From assembly GCF_027531815.1 (NCBI RefSeq), contig NZ_JAPZSK010000004.1:310001-374000 (forward strand): 64,000 nt of DNA. Reading direction: 5' to 3'. The DNA is from Gemmatimonas sp. (lineage in GTDB: Bacteria; Gemmatimonadota; Gemmatimonadetes; Gemmatimonadales; Gemmatimonadaceae). Shown here in pieces: positions 15,041 to 24,167 of the stretch. Numbering within the stretch: position 1 is the stretch's first letter; every line of letters starts with the position of its first letter. The position numbers and the translations under genes are program-made. Below the pieces are notes generated by a model. That model was not told the origin of the DNA. It worked only from the letters and a program-made list of their open reading frames with translations, and made no database searches.

Positions 15041-16767
15041 CCGGCCGTTGGCGCGAGCGCCGTTCCCAACCGGAAACGGCTCCAGTCTCGCGTGCGCTCG
15101 ATGTCGGCCAGCGCCGCCGCCGCCTCGGCGGGCAGGGCAGGAGCGGCCGGGTCGTGGCGCAGCACCTCGAACGGTACCGCCCCCGGCGTGGCGACCTTGC
15201 ACCCGGGGTTCAGCACACCACTCGGGTCCGCCGCGTCCTTCACGTGGGCGAATGCGGCGCGCGCCTCCAGCCCCCACACCCGATCCAGCAAGGGCGCCCG
15301 CAGGCGGCCGTCGCCGTGCTCCCCGGCCAGCGTCCCGCCCAGCCGCGCCGTGAGATTGCACACGTCCAGCAGTACGGACTCCACCGTCTCCCGCCAGCCG
15401 GGACGGGTCGTGTCCACCAGCGGGTTCACATGGGCGTGGGCATCGCCGGCGTGGCCAAAGATCACCCCCATTACCCCGGCCCGATCCAGCAGGTCGCGCA
15501 CGCCGCGTACATAGGCCGGAAAGTGCGACGGGGGCACACAGCTGTCCTCAATGAACTGCATGCTGCGCAGCTGCGGAGCCAGCTGCGAGAGGATCGGGCT
15601 TGCCGCATGCCGCAGTGCCCACAGGCGCTGCTCCGCTTCTGGATCAAGTCCAGCGTGCAGCTCCATGGCGCCACTTGAGCGCCATGATTGCATGAGTGAT
15701 GACAAATAGCCTCGGCAAGAGTCGGTGGTGTCACCCTCGACCTCGGCAATCAGCACCGCCTCGGCGTTGGTTGGCACCCCGGTCGCGCGGCCGCGCGCCG
15801 CCACCGACAGAAAGGTACGGTCCAGTAGCTCACAGGCGGTTACCCCCAGGGCGGCGGCCCGTCCGGCGCACTCCGTGGCCGCTTCGAGCGAACCGAAGGT
15901 GGCCAGCACGGTGGCCGTGCTTGTCGCAACCGGCAGCAGCGCGACCTCCACTTCCGTGAAAAAAGCCAGCGTGCCCTCGCTCCCCACGAGCAGGTCCACG
16001 AGGTGCCCGCCGGGGGCCAGGGCCGCCGCGACCCCGTACCCCGACGACTCCTTCCGCACACCAGCGTGCACCAGCAGGTCGGCCGGCACGCGGCGGCCGA
16101 TTTCCTCGAGCGCCCGCACCAGTCGCCGCACCGCGGGCACATGCAGCGGGAGCAACCGATCCCGGTGCACCCACGCGTCCGAGCCATCATCGAACACGCA
16201 CCGTACCCCCACGATCCACGGACGGGTGGCGCCAAAGCGGAGCGTGCGGGCGCCGGCCGCATTGGTGGCCAGCATGCCCCCAATCGTGCAGAAGGCCCCG
16301 CTCGACGGGTCCACCGGAAAACGAAGGCGCTGGGTACGCGCCGCCCGATCGATGACGCCGCGCAAGGCCCCTGTTCCGGCGCGCACGCGTTCCAGCTCCG
16401 TATCGACGGTCCCGAGCCGGTCGAGACGTGACAGGTCCACCACCACGCCCGGCCCCACGGCGCCGGCGGCCATACCGCTCCCGGAGCCGCGCGGAATGAG
16501 CGCCGCCCCCGTGCGCTTGGCCCACGCCACCAGCCCGCCCACGTCATCGGCATCGGCCGGCACCGCCACCGCCGCCGGCAGGCAGCGCGCAATACCGGCT
16601 CCCTCGGCGTAGAGCGCCCGCGCCAGCAGGTCCGTGCGGAACTGCCCGCGAAATCCGGACGGTGCATCGGCAGCGGTGAGGTGGCTCAGGTCAGCGGGCA
16701 CGGGGCAGCAGGCGGGAAGGGTGCCGGAACGGCCGTGACTCGGCACGTCCGGACTCGTATCTTTCAC
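15037..16767 (-). CDS. FAD-linked oxidase / D-2-hydroxyacid dehydrogenase family (576 aa)
   Basis: This is a GlcD/D-lactate dehydrogenase-type flavoprotein. The FAD_binding_4 (PCMH) part is at about residues 60-240, with LIPRGSGSGMAAGAVGPGVV and TIGGMLATNAAGARTLRFGA. The C-terminal oxidase domain has VIFGHAGDAHAHVNPLVDT, LGGTLAGEHGDGRLRAPL and DPSGVLNPGCK. It oxidises a 2-hydroxyacid such as glycolate or D-lactate with an unknown acceptor; there is no fused iron-sulfur domain. The start is uncertain: GTG at 16767 is chosen, while GTG at 16746 or 16788 are alternatives, and the region overlaps the divergent squalene-synthase promoter. Confidence 0.85.
   Translation of the reverse strand: MKDTSPDVPSHGRSGTLPACCPVPADLSHLTAADAPSGFRGQFRTDLLARALYAEGAGIARCLPAAVAVPADADDVGGLVAWAKRTGAALIPRGSGSGMAAGAVGPGVVVDLSRLDRLGTVDTELERVRAGTGALRGVIDRAARTQRLRFPVDPSSGAFCTIGGMLATNAAGARTLRFGATRPWIVGVRCVFDDGSDAWVHRDRLLPLHVPAVRRLVRALEEIGRRVPADLLVHAGVRKESSGYGVAAALAPGGHLVDLLVGSEGTLAFFTEVEVALLPVATSTATVLATFGSLEAATECAGRAAALGVTACELLDRTFLSVAARGRATGVPTNAEAVLIAEVEGDTTDSCRGYLSSLMQSWRSSGAMELHAGLDPEAEQRLWALRHAASPILSQLAPQLRSMQFIEDSCVPPSHFPAYVRGVRDLLDRAGVMGVIFGHAGDAHAHVNPLVDTTRPGWRETVESVLLDVCNLTARLGGTLAGEHGDGRLRAPLLDRVWGLEARAAFAHVKDAADPSGVLNPGCKVATPGAVPFEVLRHDPAAPALPAEAAAALADIERTRDWSRFRLGTALAPTAG
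16758..16765 (+). promoter_or_regulatory. TATCTTTC promoter element of the squalene/phytoene synthase gene
   Basis: TATCTT is 7 nt (counting from the octamer end) before the ATG at 16773, with a -35-like GTGACT (16735-16740) 17 nt upstream of the hexamer. No Shine-Dalgarno. The octamer is identical to 12121-12128. Confidence 0.5.
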
Positions 16768-16772
16768 GGAAT

Positions 16773-17834
16773 ATGCCCCTTCCCGCACCGGTTTCCGAGG
16801 CGCTCGCGCGGCGCGATGCCGCGCGTTTCTGCGAGGCCATTCTGCCCGCGGTCTCGCGCACCTTCGCCCTGGGCATCAAGGCGCTGCCCGGGGATCTGGG
16901 ACAGGCCGTGCTCGATGCGTACCTGCTGTGCCGCATTGCCGACACCGTCGAAGACGCCCCCGGTATCGACCCGCAGGTCAAGGCGGCGCTGTTCGACGAC
17001 TTCCTGGCGGCCTTCGACGACGCTGCCGCGCTCGCGCGCTTCACCAATGGCGTGCAGGGGCTGACCGGTGATCTCGCGCACCTCACGCTCACCAGGAACA
17101 CGCCGCTGGTGTTCGCGCACTTCGCACAGCTCCCATCCAACACGCAGCAACTGGTGCGAAAGTGGGTGGCCGAGATGGCGGTCGGCATGCGGAAGTTCGT
17201 GCTGCTCTATCCCGACGGCATCCGCATCCAGACCATCGACGAGTACAAGGAGTACTGCTACTACGTCGCCGGCACCGTGGGGTACATGCTCACCGATCTC
17301 TGGCATGAGCACTCCCCCAGCATCGGTACCCAGCGCTACGCGATCCTGCGCGAGCGGTGCCGCGCCTTCGCCGAAGCACTGCAAACGGTGAACATCCTCA
17401 AGGACGTCGCCGTGGACGCGGAAAAGGAAAACTCGGTGTACGTCCCCGAGGAGCTGCTGCGGGCACATGGCAGCACCCAAAGCCGCATCCTCGCGCCGGA
17501 GCTCATCGCCAGCAACCGCGAGGCGCTCTCCCAGCTCATCAAGCTGGCGTGGCACGACCTCGAGGAAGCGCTCATCTACCTGCTCGACATTCCCCGTCGC
17601 GCCGTCCGCATCCGACTCTTCTGTATCCTGCCGCTGCTGCTCGCGTATGCGACGCTGCGCGATCTCGTGCAGAGCAACGCCATGCTCACTCCCGGCGGTA
17701 GCGTGAAGATCACGCGTCGCGAAGTGAAGAGCCTCCTCATGACCGGCAGCATGCTCGTCATGAGCAACGCCGGCGTACGCTGGCTCGTGGCCCGCGTACG
17801 CCGGCGCAGCTTCGAACTGGCCTTCGCCGGCTGA
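16773..17834 (+). CDS. Squalene/phytoene synthase family protein (353 aa)
   Basis: This is a head-to-head prenyl synthase. Both Asp-rich motifs are intact: Asp57-x3-Asp61 (RIADTVED) and Asp211-x3-Asp215 (NILKDVAVDAEKE, then NSVYVP). The GYMLTDLW segment and the C-terminal hydrophobic helix favour a farnesyl-diphosphate farnesyltransferase (squalene synthase) over phytoene synthase, because bacterial phytoene synthases are usually shorter and lack the C-terminal anchor. The product would feed hopanoids or sterols; no cyclase or hpn gene is nearby. It is divergent from the FAD oxidase, with a promoter at 16758. Confidence 0.88.
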   Translation: MPLPAPVSEALARRDAARFCEAILPAVSRTFALGIKALPGDLGQAVLDAYLLCRIADTVEDAPGIDPQVKAALFDDFLAAFDDAAALARFTNGVQGLTGDLAHLTLTRNTPLVFAHFAQLPSNTQQLVRKWVAEMAVGMRKFVLLYPDGIRIQTIDEYKEYCYYVAGTVGYMLTDLWHEHSPSIGTQRYAILRERCRAFAEALQTVNILKDVAVDAEKENSVYVPEELLRAHGSTQSRILAPELIASNREALSQLIKLAWHDLEEALIYLLDIPRRAVRIRLFCILPLLLAYATLRDLVQSNAMLTPGGSVKITRREVKSLLMTGSMLVMSNAGVRWLVARVRRRSFELAFAG

Positions 17835-17852
17835 CGCGCCGGCACCGATCCG

Positions 17853-19790
17853 CTAGCGTCCCGAGAACCAGCCGGACGGGGTGAAGCCCACGGGGTTGAC
17901 CTCGAAGATCTGGCTGCGCGACCACCGTCCCGTGGTCGGGAAGTACGGGGGCGGGAACGGCAGCGCGCACCGGTTGAACGACAGGTCCTCGTTCACCCCG
18001 TGCAGATTCGCCCCGCTCATGGTCCCGGTCTGGCCGATGAAGTTCGAGATCAGCCCGCCGATCACGCGCACCGTGCCGCGATTGACGTACTGCGCCGCCG
18101 GCAGGCCGGCGGGCGGGTTCGGACGCTCCGCCCCGTACGTGTGCAGCGCCATCATGGCGGCGTGGACCGCCATGTCGGGGCGACGCGGGGAGTGATCGAA
18201 GTCCTTGCGGGCCATCCAGGCTGCGCCGGTGTTGCTGTTGTCCCGGCGCCGCTGGGGAGCCTGCAGGGAGTTGTCCGCGTACAGGATGTACCGCCCCGCG
18301 AACAGCCCCACGATGTCGTCATCCGCCCGGCAGTTCCCGTTGGCCGTGGCCGGGCTGGTGGCCTGCACCAGATCGTGCGCAATGATGATGTTCGTCCGTG
18401 CCGAGATCGTCACCCGTCCGCGCACGACCCCGCTCACCGCCACGCGCCCCTCGGCGAAGATCACGCCGCGAAAGTTGGGGTTGAGCGCGGGACTCAGCGG
18501 CCAGAGATACGCCCCATCGGCGCGCGCCGCGACGGCGGCCGGCACCGTTCCTGACGTCCGCAGCATCCAGCCGCCCGCCGAGTCGGTTGGCTGGAACACG
18601 CCGGTGGGGGAGAGGCGGTCGTCACCCCCCAGGAAGCATCGCGCGTTGACGTTGTCGAAGGCCGTCTGCTTGTTGATCATGCGCCCGCGATAGTTGGCGC
18701 CGCTGGTGACCGCCGGAATGCTGCGGAAGGTCTGGGTAACGGCCTGCAGCGCGCCCACCGTGGTGACCACGCCGCAGTTCGGCGAGAACAGCAGACTGTC
18801 CACGACCGTTGTTGCCCCGCCGGGTATCAGTAGTGGATCGACCGGGGGTACCGGTACCGCCCCCATGGCGTAGCCGAGTCCGTACGGCGCCGTGCTCGTC
18901 TGCTGATACACGCGGAAATACCCTTCGTCGGCGCCCGTCGTGTTGCCGTCGCCGTTGACATCGATGGCCACGAACTCGATGCGCATCGTGGCGTTCGCGC
19001 TGTCGCCCACCGTGAGGGTTGGTGTGAACACGTACCCGGCCCGATTGGCGATCGACTTCACCCGATCCAACTCGGCCGTGGTCGGCAGCGGAATGATGGC
19101 CACCCGCTCGCGTGGCGGATCGCCGCGATACTCCGCGGAGGCCCGATTGCGGATGATCCGCGCGGTCGTGACCTGATCGTGGAACACCGCCTGTGGCCAT
19201 GGTGTGGCATTCCACACCCAGATCGTATCGTTCGAGTGCACCGGCCCCTGCGCCTGCGCGCCCAGCGCCCACCACAGTGTCGCCCCATTGGCGCCTCGGC
19301 CCACATTGGAGAAGCTGGCGTACCTGGCGAAGGACTCCTGAAATACCTCCGAGCGACGGATGGCGACGTTCCCGAAGCCATCCGAGACGCGCGTGACGAT
19401 CTCGGCCTGGACGCCGTACTCCCCGGCGCTCGCGAGGCTGTCGGTGTTGCCCAGGCGCGAGACCCACGTGCTGCGCTTCACGCCGGGCATGCCTGCGATC
19501 GCGAGTTCCGACTCGATGGCGCTGAAGCCTTCCGCCGGAACGCTGTCCTGGCGGGCGTTGAGGCGGTCGCGCGTCAACTCCAGCCCAGTCAGGGCAACGT
19601 CATCCAGTCTGGAGGTGCGTTCCGATCCGTTCTGGATGATGCGTCCGGTGGTGGCCTGGGTGGCCGAGGCGAGGGCCAGCGTGACGGCGACGACCGTCAC
19701 CAGCAGCACCAACAGCAGCGCATAGCCGCGACGGGATCGGGTCGACGCGGCGGCCCGGCGTCGACGGGTTGACCGAGGAAACAGCGTCAT
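17853..19790 (-). CDS. PilX-like pilus assembly/minor-pilin-associated protein (645 aa)
   Basis: This is the last gene of a four-gene minor-pilin operon. The N-terminus has a basic leader and one transmembrane helix (GYALLLVLLVTVVAVTLALA) of the PilX/DUF4900 type. The long extracytoplasmic part is rich in beta structure and includes a passage (LWPLSPALNPNFRGVIFAEG) like that in prepilin-associated proteins with a 'display' domain. It would sit at the pilus base or tip, or in a type II secretion pseudopilus. The ATG at 19790 overlaps the upstream stop by 4 nt (ATGA). At 645 residues it is far longer than Pseudomonas PilX. Confidence 0.75.
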   Translation of the reverse strand: MTLFPRSTRRRRAAASTRSRRGYALLLVLLVTVVAVTLALASATQATTGRIIQNGSERTSRLDDVALTGLELTRDRLNARQDSVPAEGFSAIESELAIAGMPGVKRSTWVSRLGNTDSLASAGEYGVQAEIVTRVSDGFGNVAIRRSEVFQESFARYASFSNVGRGANGATLWWALGAQAQGPVHSNDTIWVWNATPWPQAVFHDQVTTARIIRNRASAEYRGDPPRERVAIIPLPTTAELDRVKSIANRAGYVFTPTLTVGDSANATMRIEFVAIDVNGDGNTTGADEGYFRVYQQTSTAPYGLGYAMGAVPVPPVDPLLIPGGATTVVDSLLFSPNCGVVTTVGALQAVTQTFRSIPAVTSGANYRGRMINKQTAFDNVNARCFLGGDDRLSPTGVFQPTDSAGGWMLRTSGTVPAAVAARADGAYLWPLSPALNPNFRGVIFAEGRVAVSGVVRGRVTISARTNIIIAHDLVQATSPATANGNCRADDDIVGLFAGRYILYADNSLQAPQRRRDNSNTGAAWMARKDFDHSPRRPDMAVHAAMMALHTYGAERPNPPAGLPAAQYVNRGTVRVIGGLISNFIGQTGTMSGANLHGVNEDLSFNRCALPFPPPYFPTTGRWSRSQIFEVNPVGFTPSGWFSGR

Positions 19791-20980
19791 GGTACCACCA
19801 CCGTGGCAGATGTGGTCAAGGAAGACACGTTCGGCGTGCAGTCCTGCACGGCCAGCGCGTACCGGTAGGAGCGCCCGAGCCCCTCTTCCACGCCGCCGTC
19901 CCGGTAGTTGTATGTGGTGCTGCCGGCGACCGTGCTGATGCCGGCGAGCGATTCCCCCCAGCTGCCCGCCCCCACGATCTGTCGCCACAGGACATAGCGC
20001 ACCGCGTCCGACTCGCCGCCGCCGTCATCCGTCGCTTTCGGCCACGAGAGGAACACGGCACCGCTGTCCACGTTCCACGTGGCCGTAACGCTGGCGGGGG
20101 CGATTGGGGGGCGGCCACAGGCGCGTGACTGACGCGGGGCCGCCGTATTGGGCATGGCGACGAGATAGCGCACCGGCTCGGCTTGCGAGCCCGCGACGCG
20201 CCCGAGCTGGTAATTCACCTCCACCGCGCGCACCTGATCGATGCGTGCCGTGACGGCCACCCCCGTATCGGGAGCCACGCCCCGCGCCGCCACCGTCTTG
20301 GCCAGCGGCAGCCACGCCCGGGGCACGGTATCGAGGCCCACGGTTACGTTGGTGTACCGGTTCGGATCGTACCAGTAGCGCAAGAAGGGCGTGGTCCCCG
20401 ATCGCCGGAGCCCGGTGGCGATGATCTCCGGCGGGCGATTGTTCACCTGCCGGGTAATCATCACGTCGCTCGCGTTCGTCGACGTGGTATCGCGCACGAA
20501 CCGGAAGATCACCAGCTCCGCCGGCCCGAACGTCCCCTCGACCGCCGTGTAGTCCTGCAGCGGATACGTCACCCCGGGGCTGGTGCCGGGAATGGTGATG
20601 GCGGAGGAGGCGGGAAGGGCACCGACGTCGGCGGACGAGGCGTAGGTGTCCACGTACACGGCGCCTGTGAACGCGGAGGAGTCGAGGTCGTTGGTCAACA
20701 GGTCGGTGTTGAAGGCGATGACGCTGTCGTTCGCCGCCACCACAATGGGCTGCACTTCCGTCACGTTCGTGCCCGCAGTGCGCAGCTCCATGCGCAAGAG
20801 GTCCCGCGTGAAACGTCCGCTTTGGACTTCGGTCTGCTGGGCCGAAATCGCGCGATAGCCGCGCGTTTGGGCGAGCAGGAAGGCGACGGCAGCACCGCTG
20901 ACCACCCCGAACAGTACCAGGGCAATCATGACTTCGGCCAGCGTGAACCCACGGCGGCGCTGTACGGGGAGGGTGGTCAT
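19787..20980 (-). CDS. PilW-like prepilin with C-terminal Fn3-like domain (397 aa)
   Basis: The type IV prepilin N-terminus RRRGFTLAEVMIALVLFGVV has the G|FTLxE prepilin-peptidase site and the hydrophobic alpha1 helix. Its length and position after a PilV-like gene suggest PilW. The C-terminal about 100 residues (PPIAPASVTATWNVDSGAVF, then LSWPKATDDGG, ending TSSLTTSATVVVP-like strands) look like a fibronectin type III fold, an unusual fusion for a minor pilin that could mediate adhesion. It overlaps both neighbours by 4 nt (ATGA), so the operon is tightly coupled. Confidence 0.82.
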   Translation of the reverse strand: MTTLPVQRRRGFTLAEVMIALVLFGVVSGAAVAFLLAQTRGYRAISAQQTEVQSGRFTRDLLRMELRTAGTNVTEVQPIVVAANDSVIAFNTDLLTNDLDSSAFTGAVYVDTYASSADVGALPASSAITIPGTSPGVTYPLQDYTAVEGTFGPAELVIFRFVRDTTSTNASDVMITRQVNNRPPEIIATGLRRSGTTPFLRYWYDPNRYTNVTVGLDTVPRAWLPLAKTVAARGVAPDTGVAVTARIDQVRAVEVNYQLGRVAGSQAEPVRYLVAMPNTAAPRQSRACGRPPIAPASVTATWNVDSGAVFLSWPKATDDGGGESDAVRYVLWRQIVGAGSWGESLAGISTVAGSTTYNYRDGGVEEGLGRSYRYALAVQDCTPNVSSLTTSATVVVP

Positions 20981-21372
20981 GGGGCGGCAATGGTGATGGA
21001 CCGAACCACGGGCACGGGCAGCCGCCCGGGCACCGACGACGTCACGTTGACGACCACGGAGGTGCGATTGCGGCCGCTCAGGCTGTCAACACTGACCGTC
21101 GTGGTGAGCGCGTAGCCATCGATGGTGCCGTTGTAGCCGGCGCCAGCGAGCGAGGTGAGCGTTCCGTAACTGGGCCAGACGAGCGCCCGATTGATCTGCA
21201 TGTCGGCGATCGCCTGCGCACGGGCGCGGCCGCTGCTGTCTACGACGGCACGCGAGAACAGCACGGTGCTCATGGAGAGCCCGATGACGAGCGTCGCCAG
21301 CAGCGCCATCGCCACCAGCACCTCGACGAGCGTGAAGCCGCCACGGGGACGGCGGACCGTTGGGGGGGTCAT
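20977..21372 (-). CDS. PilV-like prepilin (131 aa)
   Basis: This is a small prepilin with the cleavage motif RRPRGGFTLVEVLVAMALLA (G|FTLVE) and a single N-terminal hydrophobic helix. PilV-type proteins prime or decorate type IV pili. The ATG at 21372 overlaps the upstream fimT/gspH-like stop by 4 nt; a longer open frame to 21411 would not fit the prepilin leader length. The globular domain is short (about 95 residues). Confidence 0.85.
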   Translation of the reverse strand: MTPPTVRRPRGGFTLVEVLVAMALLATLVIGLSMSTVLFSRAVVDSSGRARAQAIADMQINRALVWPSYGTLTSLAGAGYNGTIDGYALTTTVSVDSLSGRNRTSVVVNVTSSVPGRLPVPVVRSITIAAP

Positions 21373-21944
21373 GGGGCGCGCTTCCACTGACTGCCAGTCC
21401 ATGTGTACCACGCCGAGCGACCCGTCGCGCGCGACACCTGCACTGCGCGCACCTCCCGGACTGTTTCATCGGGCAGCATGCTGCGGGTGGTGGTGAGGTA
21501 GAACGTGGCGGCGCGGTCCGTCGATCCGGATCGTTGCACGAGCAGCATGGGGCCTCGATCATCCGGCACCCCCGCCAGCGCCGACGTGCTGTCGCCCGCC
21601 AGCGCACTCACCCCGGGGGGCCGCGCCACCTCGATCTGATCGGGCAGCGGGGAGACCCGTGTACGTTCGGAATCTTCCGCACGCTGATTCTGATTCGCGT
21701 CCCACACCGTCCGCAGTATTCCCCCGGCCGTATCGAACACCACCAAGACGTTGTGCTGACGGCTCACCGCATCGCGCTGAGCGGCCATGATGACCAGATC
21801 GATGGTGCGCGCGGCGGTATCCACGCGCGCATTGTCAAAGCGTACCCGTGGCAGCACGAGGGTTGCCGTGATGCCGATGATCGCGATCACGAGCAGGATC
21901 TCGATCATGCTGAAGCCAGGGCGGTGTGAACGGACATGGGGCAT
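21369..21944 (-). CDS. FimT/GspH-like pseudopilin (191 aa)
   Basis: The prepilin motif is RPGFSMIEILLVIAIIGITA (G|FSMIE with the conserved Glu5). The body resembles GspH/FimT (LVIMAAQRDAVSRQHNVLVV). It is the promoter-proximal gene of the minor-pilin operon, with a GGGAGAG ribosome site ahead of the ATG at 21944. FimT/PilV/PilW/PilX order is the standard minor-pilin arrangement of type IV pili; the motor and secretin genes must lie elsewhere. Confidence 0.85.
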   Translation of the reverse strand: MPHVRSHRPGFSMIEILLVIAIIGITATLVLPRVRFDNARVDTAARTIDLVIMAAQRDAVSRQHNVLVVFDTAGGILRTVWDANQNQRAEDSERTRVSPLPDQIEVARPPGVSALAGDSTSALAGVPDDRGPMLLVQRSGSTDRAATFYLTTTRSMLPDETVREVRAVQVSRATGRSAWYTWTGSQWKRAP

Positions 21945-22123
21945 GACGCAGTACTCTCCCGGTGGACGACACCGAAAGACGCGGGGCTCTGCGCCGCCGC
22001 AACACAATCGTCACGCGTGGCGACACCAGCATCACGACCTGACAACCGTGCCCGGACGGAGACGGCGCTGCGGTGCGGTCCGGGCAGGCAGGAGACCGCC
22101 CCACGCGGGACCGGCACCGACCG

Positions 22124-22945
22124 CTAGAACGGACTCGGCCCCTGCAGCATCTTCTCCAAGAGCGTGGGCGACGCCTGCAGGCGACCCTGCTGCGCCTCGT
22201 CGAGCAGCGACTCGATCCGCTGCTGCACCCGGCCCGCCATCGTACGGAACGTGCGGGCCATGGTGCGCCAGCACAGCCACGTCACGCCCCCGGCGATCGC
22301 CGCCAGCAGAGCCATGATGACCACCACCACCTGCGGCACGACCGTCAGGAAGAGCAGCGGCACGGCCGCGAAGCCCAGCACCAGCACCCCCGCCCCGGCC
22401 GCCCCCACCGTGGCCGTCCGTACCGACCGGCGCGCGCCATCCACCACGGCGTCGAACCGCAGTACCGAGCGCGTGTCGTCCACGCGGGTGGCACTCACCA
22501 CGAGTTGATCCACGCGCACCAGGTCGAAGCGTCGGCCACCCGAGCCCAGCGAGCGGAAGAAGTTCCCCAGCGGGTCCCGTCGCGGCTCCCAGATCACGCG
22601 ATCGGCGGTACGGCGTACCGCGACCATGTACTCGTTGCGCGGCAGAAAGGCATCGAGATCGCGCAGCAGCTGCTCGGGCGTCCCCGGGACCGTCCGCTGC
22701 GCACTCACGACGCCGGGGCCGATCCCCGCGAGCATGCCGCCACTCCCCGCGTCCGGCATCGTGATCTGGGCACGCTCCTCCGCAATGGCCTGTCGCACGT
22801 GCTGCACGTCCAGCCCCACTTCCTTGGCGATCTCCACCAGCCGCGCTTCGCTGATGGTGTCGCCAGGCTCACTGGGCTCGGTGTTCTGCAACTCAGAGGC
22901 GCGGGCGAGCACGCGCTCGAGCGCCGTACGCGGAAGGTCACTCAT
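22124..22945 (-). CDS. Two-TM membrane protein of unknown function (273 aa)
   Basis: The N-terminal about 60 residues are helical (LERVLARASELQ, then ISEARLVEIAKEVGLDVQHV) and look like a small regulatory helical motif seen ahead of membrane-anchored proteins. Two transmembrane helices follow near residues 175-225 (GAGVLVLGFAAVPLLFLTVV and VVVIMALLAAIAGGVTWL), and an amphipathic C-terminus ends LLEKMLQGPSPF. No family was named with confidence. Its ATG lies 1 nt after the stop of the upstream lipoprotein gene, so the two are co-translated. Confidence 0.7.
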   Translation of the reverse strand: MSDLPRTALERVLARASELQNTEPSEPGDTISEARLVEIAKEVGLDVQHVRQAIAEERAQITMPDAGSGGMLAGIGPGVVSAQRTVPGTPEQLLRDLDAFLPRNEYMVAVRRTADRVIWEPRRDPLGNFFRSLGSGGRRFDLVRVDQLVVSATRVDDTRSVLRFDAVVDGARRSVRTATVGAAGAGVLVLGFAAVPLLFLTVVPQVVVVIMALLAAIAGGVTWLCWRTMARTFRTMAGRVQQRIESLLDEAQQGRLQASPTLLEKMLQGPSPF

Positions 22946-22946
22946 G

Positions 22947-24074
22947 TCAGATGCCGCTGAGCACGATGTCGATCTGTCTTGCCAGCGCCTCGCGAATGAT
23001 GGCGGGCAACGTGAAGGTACTGTCGAAGAGGGCGCGCACGTCACCGGTCACGCGCTGTCCGCTCTGCGTCAAATAGTAGCGCTGGTAGCCGTCGAGCAAC
23101 TCGGGCGCGATGCGGGCCAGCAGCATGGCCCCTGCCTGAACCTGTCCCGACGAAATGAACTGTGCGGCCACGCCGGCGCGCTGCTGCGCCGGCGTGGTGT
23201 TGTCGCTTACGGCCGGACCCACGAGCGCGCCTGTGGCCTCGTGGGCAAATACGTACAGCACCTGTGCGGCATCGGCGGGGCGCGCGGGATAGGTGACCGC
23301 CACCATGACGCGTCCCGTGTACCCGGGGCCGGTACGCCCCTCGCCGCCAATCGGCAACGACAGCACGAGGTCGCCCTGCCGCTGCCCGGTGTTGTTCAGG
23401 AATCGCTCGAACTTGTCGCGATAGACCTGCTGCCATAGGCTGTCCACTGCCGTGATCGTGGGGGAACGCTCGCGCAGCTGTCGCTGATGTTCGACCAGCA
23501 GGAATCGCGCGCCCTCGTCGTCCACGCCGGTGAGGAACAGCCGCAGCCATTCCCGGTCACTGCTCCCCGGAAAGAGCGCCGCGAACGGCTGCAGGCGCAA
23601 CGCTACCTCGCGGCTTGGCGCGCGTCGTACGTCTCCACCCAATTGCAGAAACTGCTCGGCCGTGGCGCGCAGCTCGTCCCATGATCCGTAGGCAAACGGG
23701 AGAAACTGCGCATCCAGGTAGCTGCCGCGCTGCAGTCCGCGCCGCAGCACCTCGCGGTTGCCGTCGAGCGCGGTGAGCAGGTTACGCTGATTCTTGAGGA
23801 CCGTGATGGAGTCCCGATAGCCACGTCGGTAGAGTGGCACCGACGCGGTATCGTCGCTCAGCATAGCGAAGGCGTGCAGCCACAGGTCCACGTGCGGGAC
23901 AGTGCGAACGGGCCACCGCAGCGGCGGTGGAGCCACTGCCGCCGTTGCCGGACCGGCGCCGCTGGCGGGCAGGGGGGCAGGGGCCGCGTCGGTTGGTACC
24001 CCTGACCGGGCGGATGCCGACGCACAGCCCAGCAGCAGGGCCATGCCAAACGCGACGGAAACGCGGAGCATCAT
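22947..24074 (-). CDS. Lipoprotein of unknown function (375 aa)
   Basis: The N-terminus MMLRVSVAFGMALLLGCASA is a lipoprotein signal with lipobox LLGC (Cys17), followed by a Pro/Ala linker. The body (for example LPIGGEGRTGPGYTGRVMVA and YVFAHEATGALVGPAVSDNT) was not recognised as a known domain; HEATG is not a zinc-protease HExxH. Location is probably the outer membrane or periplasm. It is coupled to the two-TM protein gene downstream. The alternative start is the ATG one codon later (24071). Confidence 0.7.
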   Translation of the reverse strand: MMLRVSVAFGMALLLGCASASARSGVPTDAAPAPLPASGAGPATAAVAPPPLRWPVRTVPHVDLWLHAFAMLSDDTASVPLYRRGYRDSITVLKNQRNLLTALDGNREVLRRGLQRGSYLDAQFLPFAYGSWDELRATAEQFLQLGGDVRRAPSREVALRLQPFAALFPGSSDREWLRLFLTGVDDEGARFLLVEHQRQLRERSPTITAVDSLWQQVYRDKFERFLNNTGQRQGDLVLSLPIGGEGRTGPGYTGRVMVAVTYPARPADAAQVLYVFAHEATGALVGPAVSDNTTPAQQRAGVAAQFISSGQVQAGAMLLARIAPELLDGYQRYYLTQSGQRVTGDVRALFDSTFTLPAIIREALARQIDIVLSGI

Positions 24075-24167
24075 GCTCTCAATACACGCCGACCGGGTCA
24101 CGGGATTCAATCCCGTCCCCTGTCGTGCCGCCTCCGCCACGCGCCAGCGTGGCCTGATGGACGGCGG

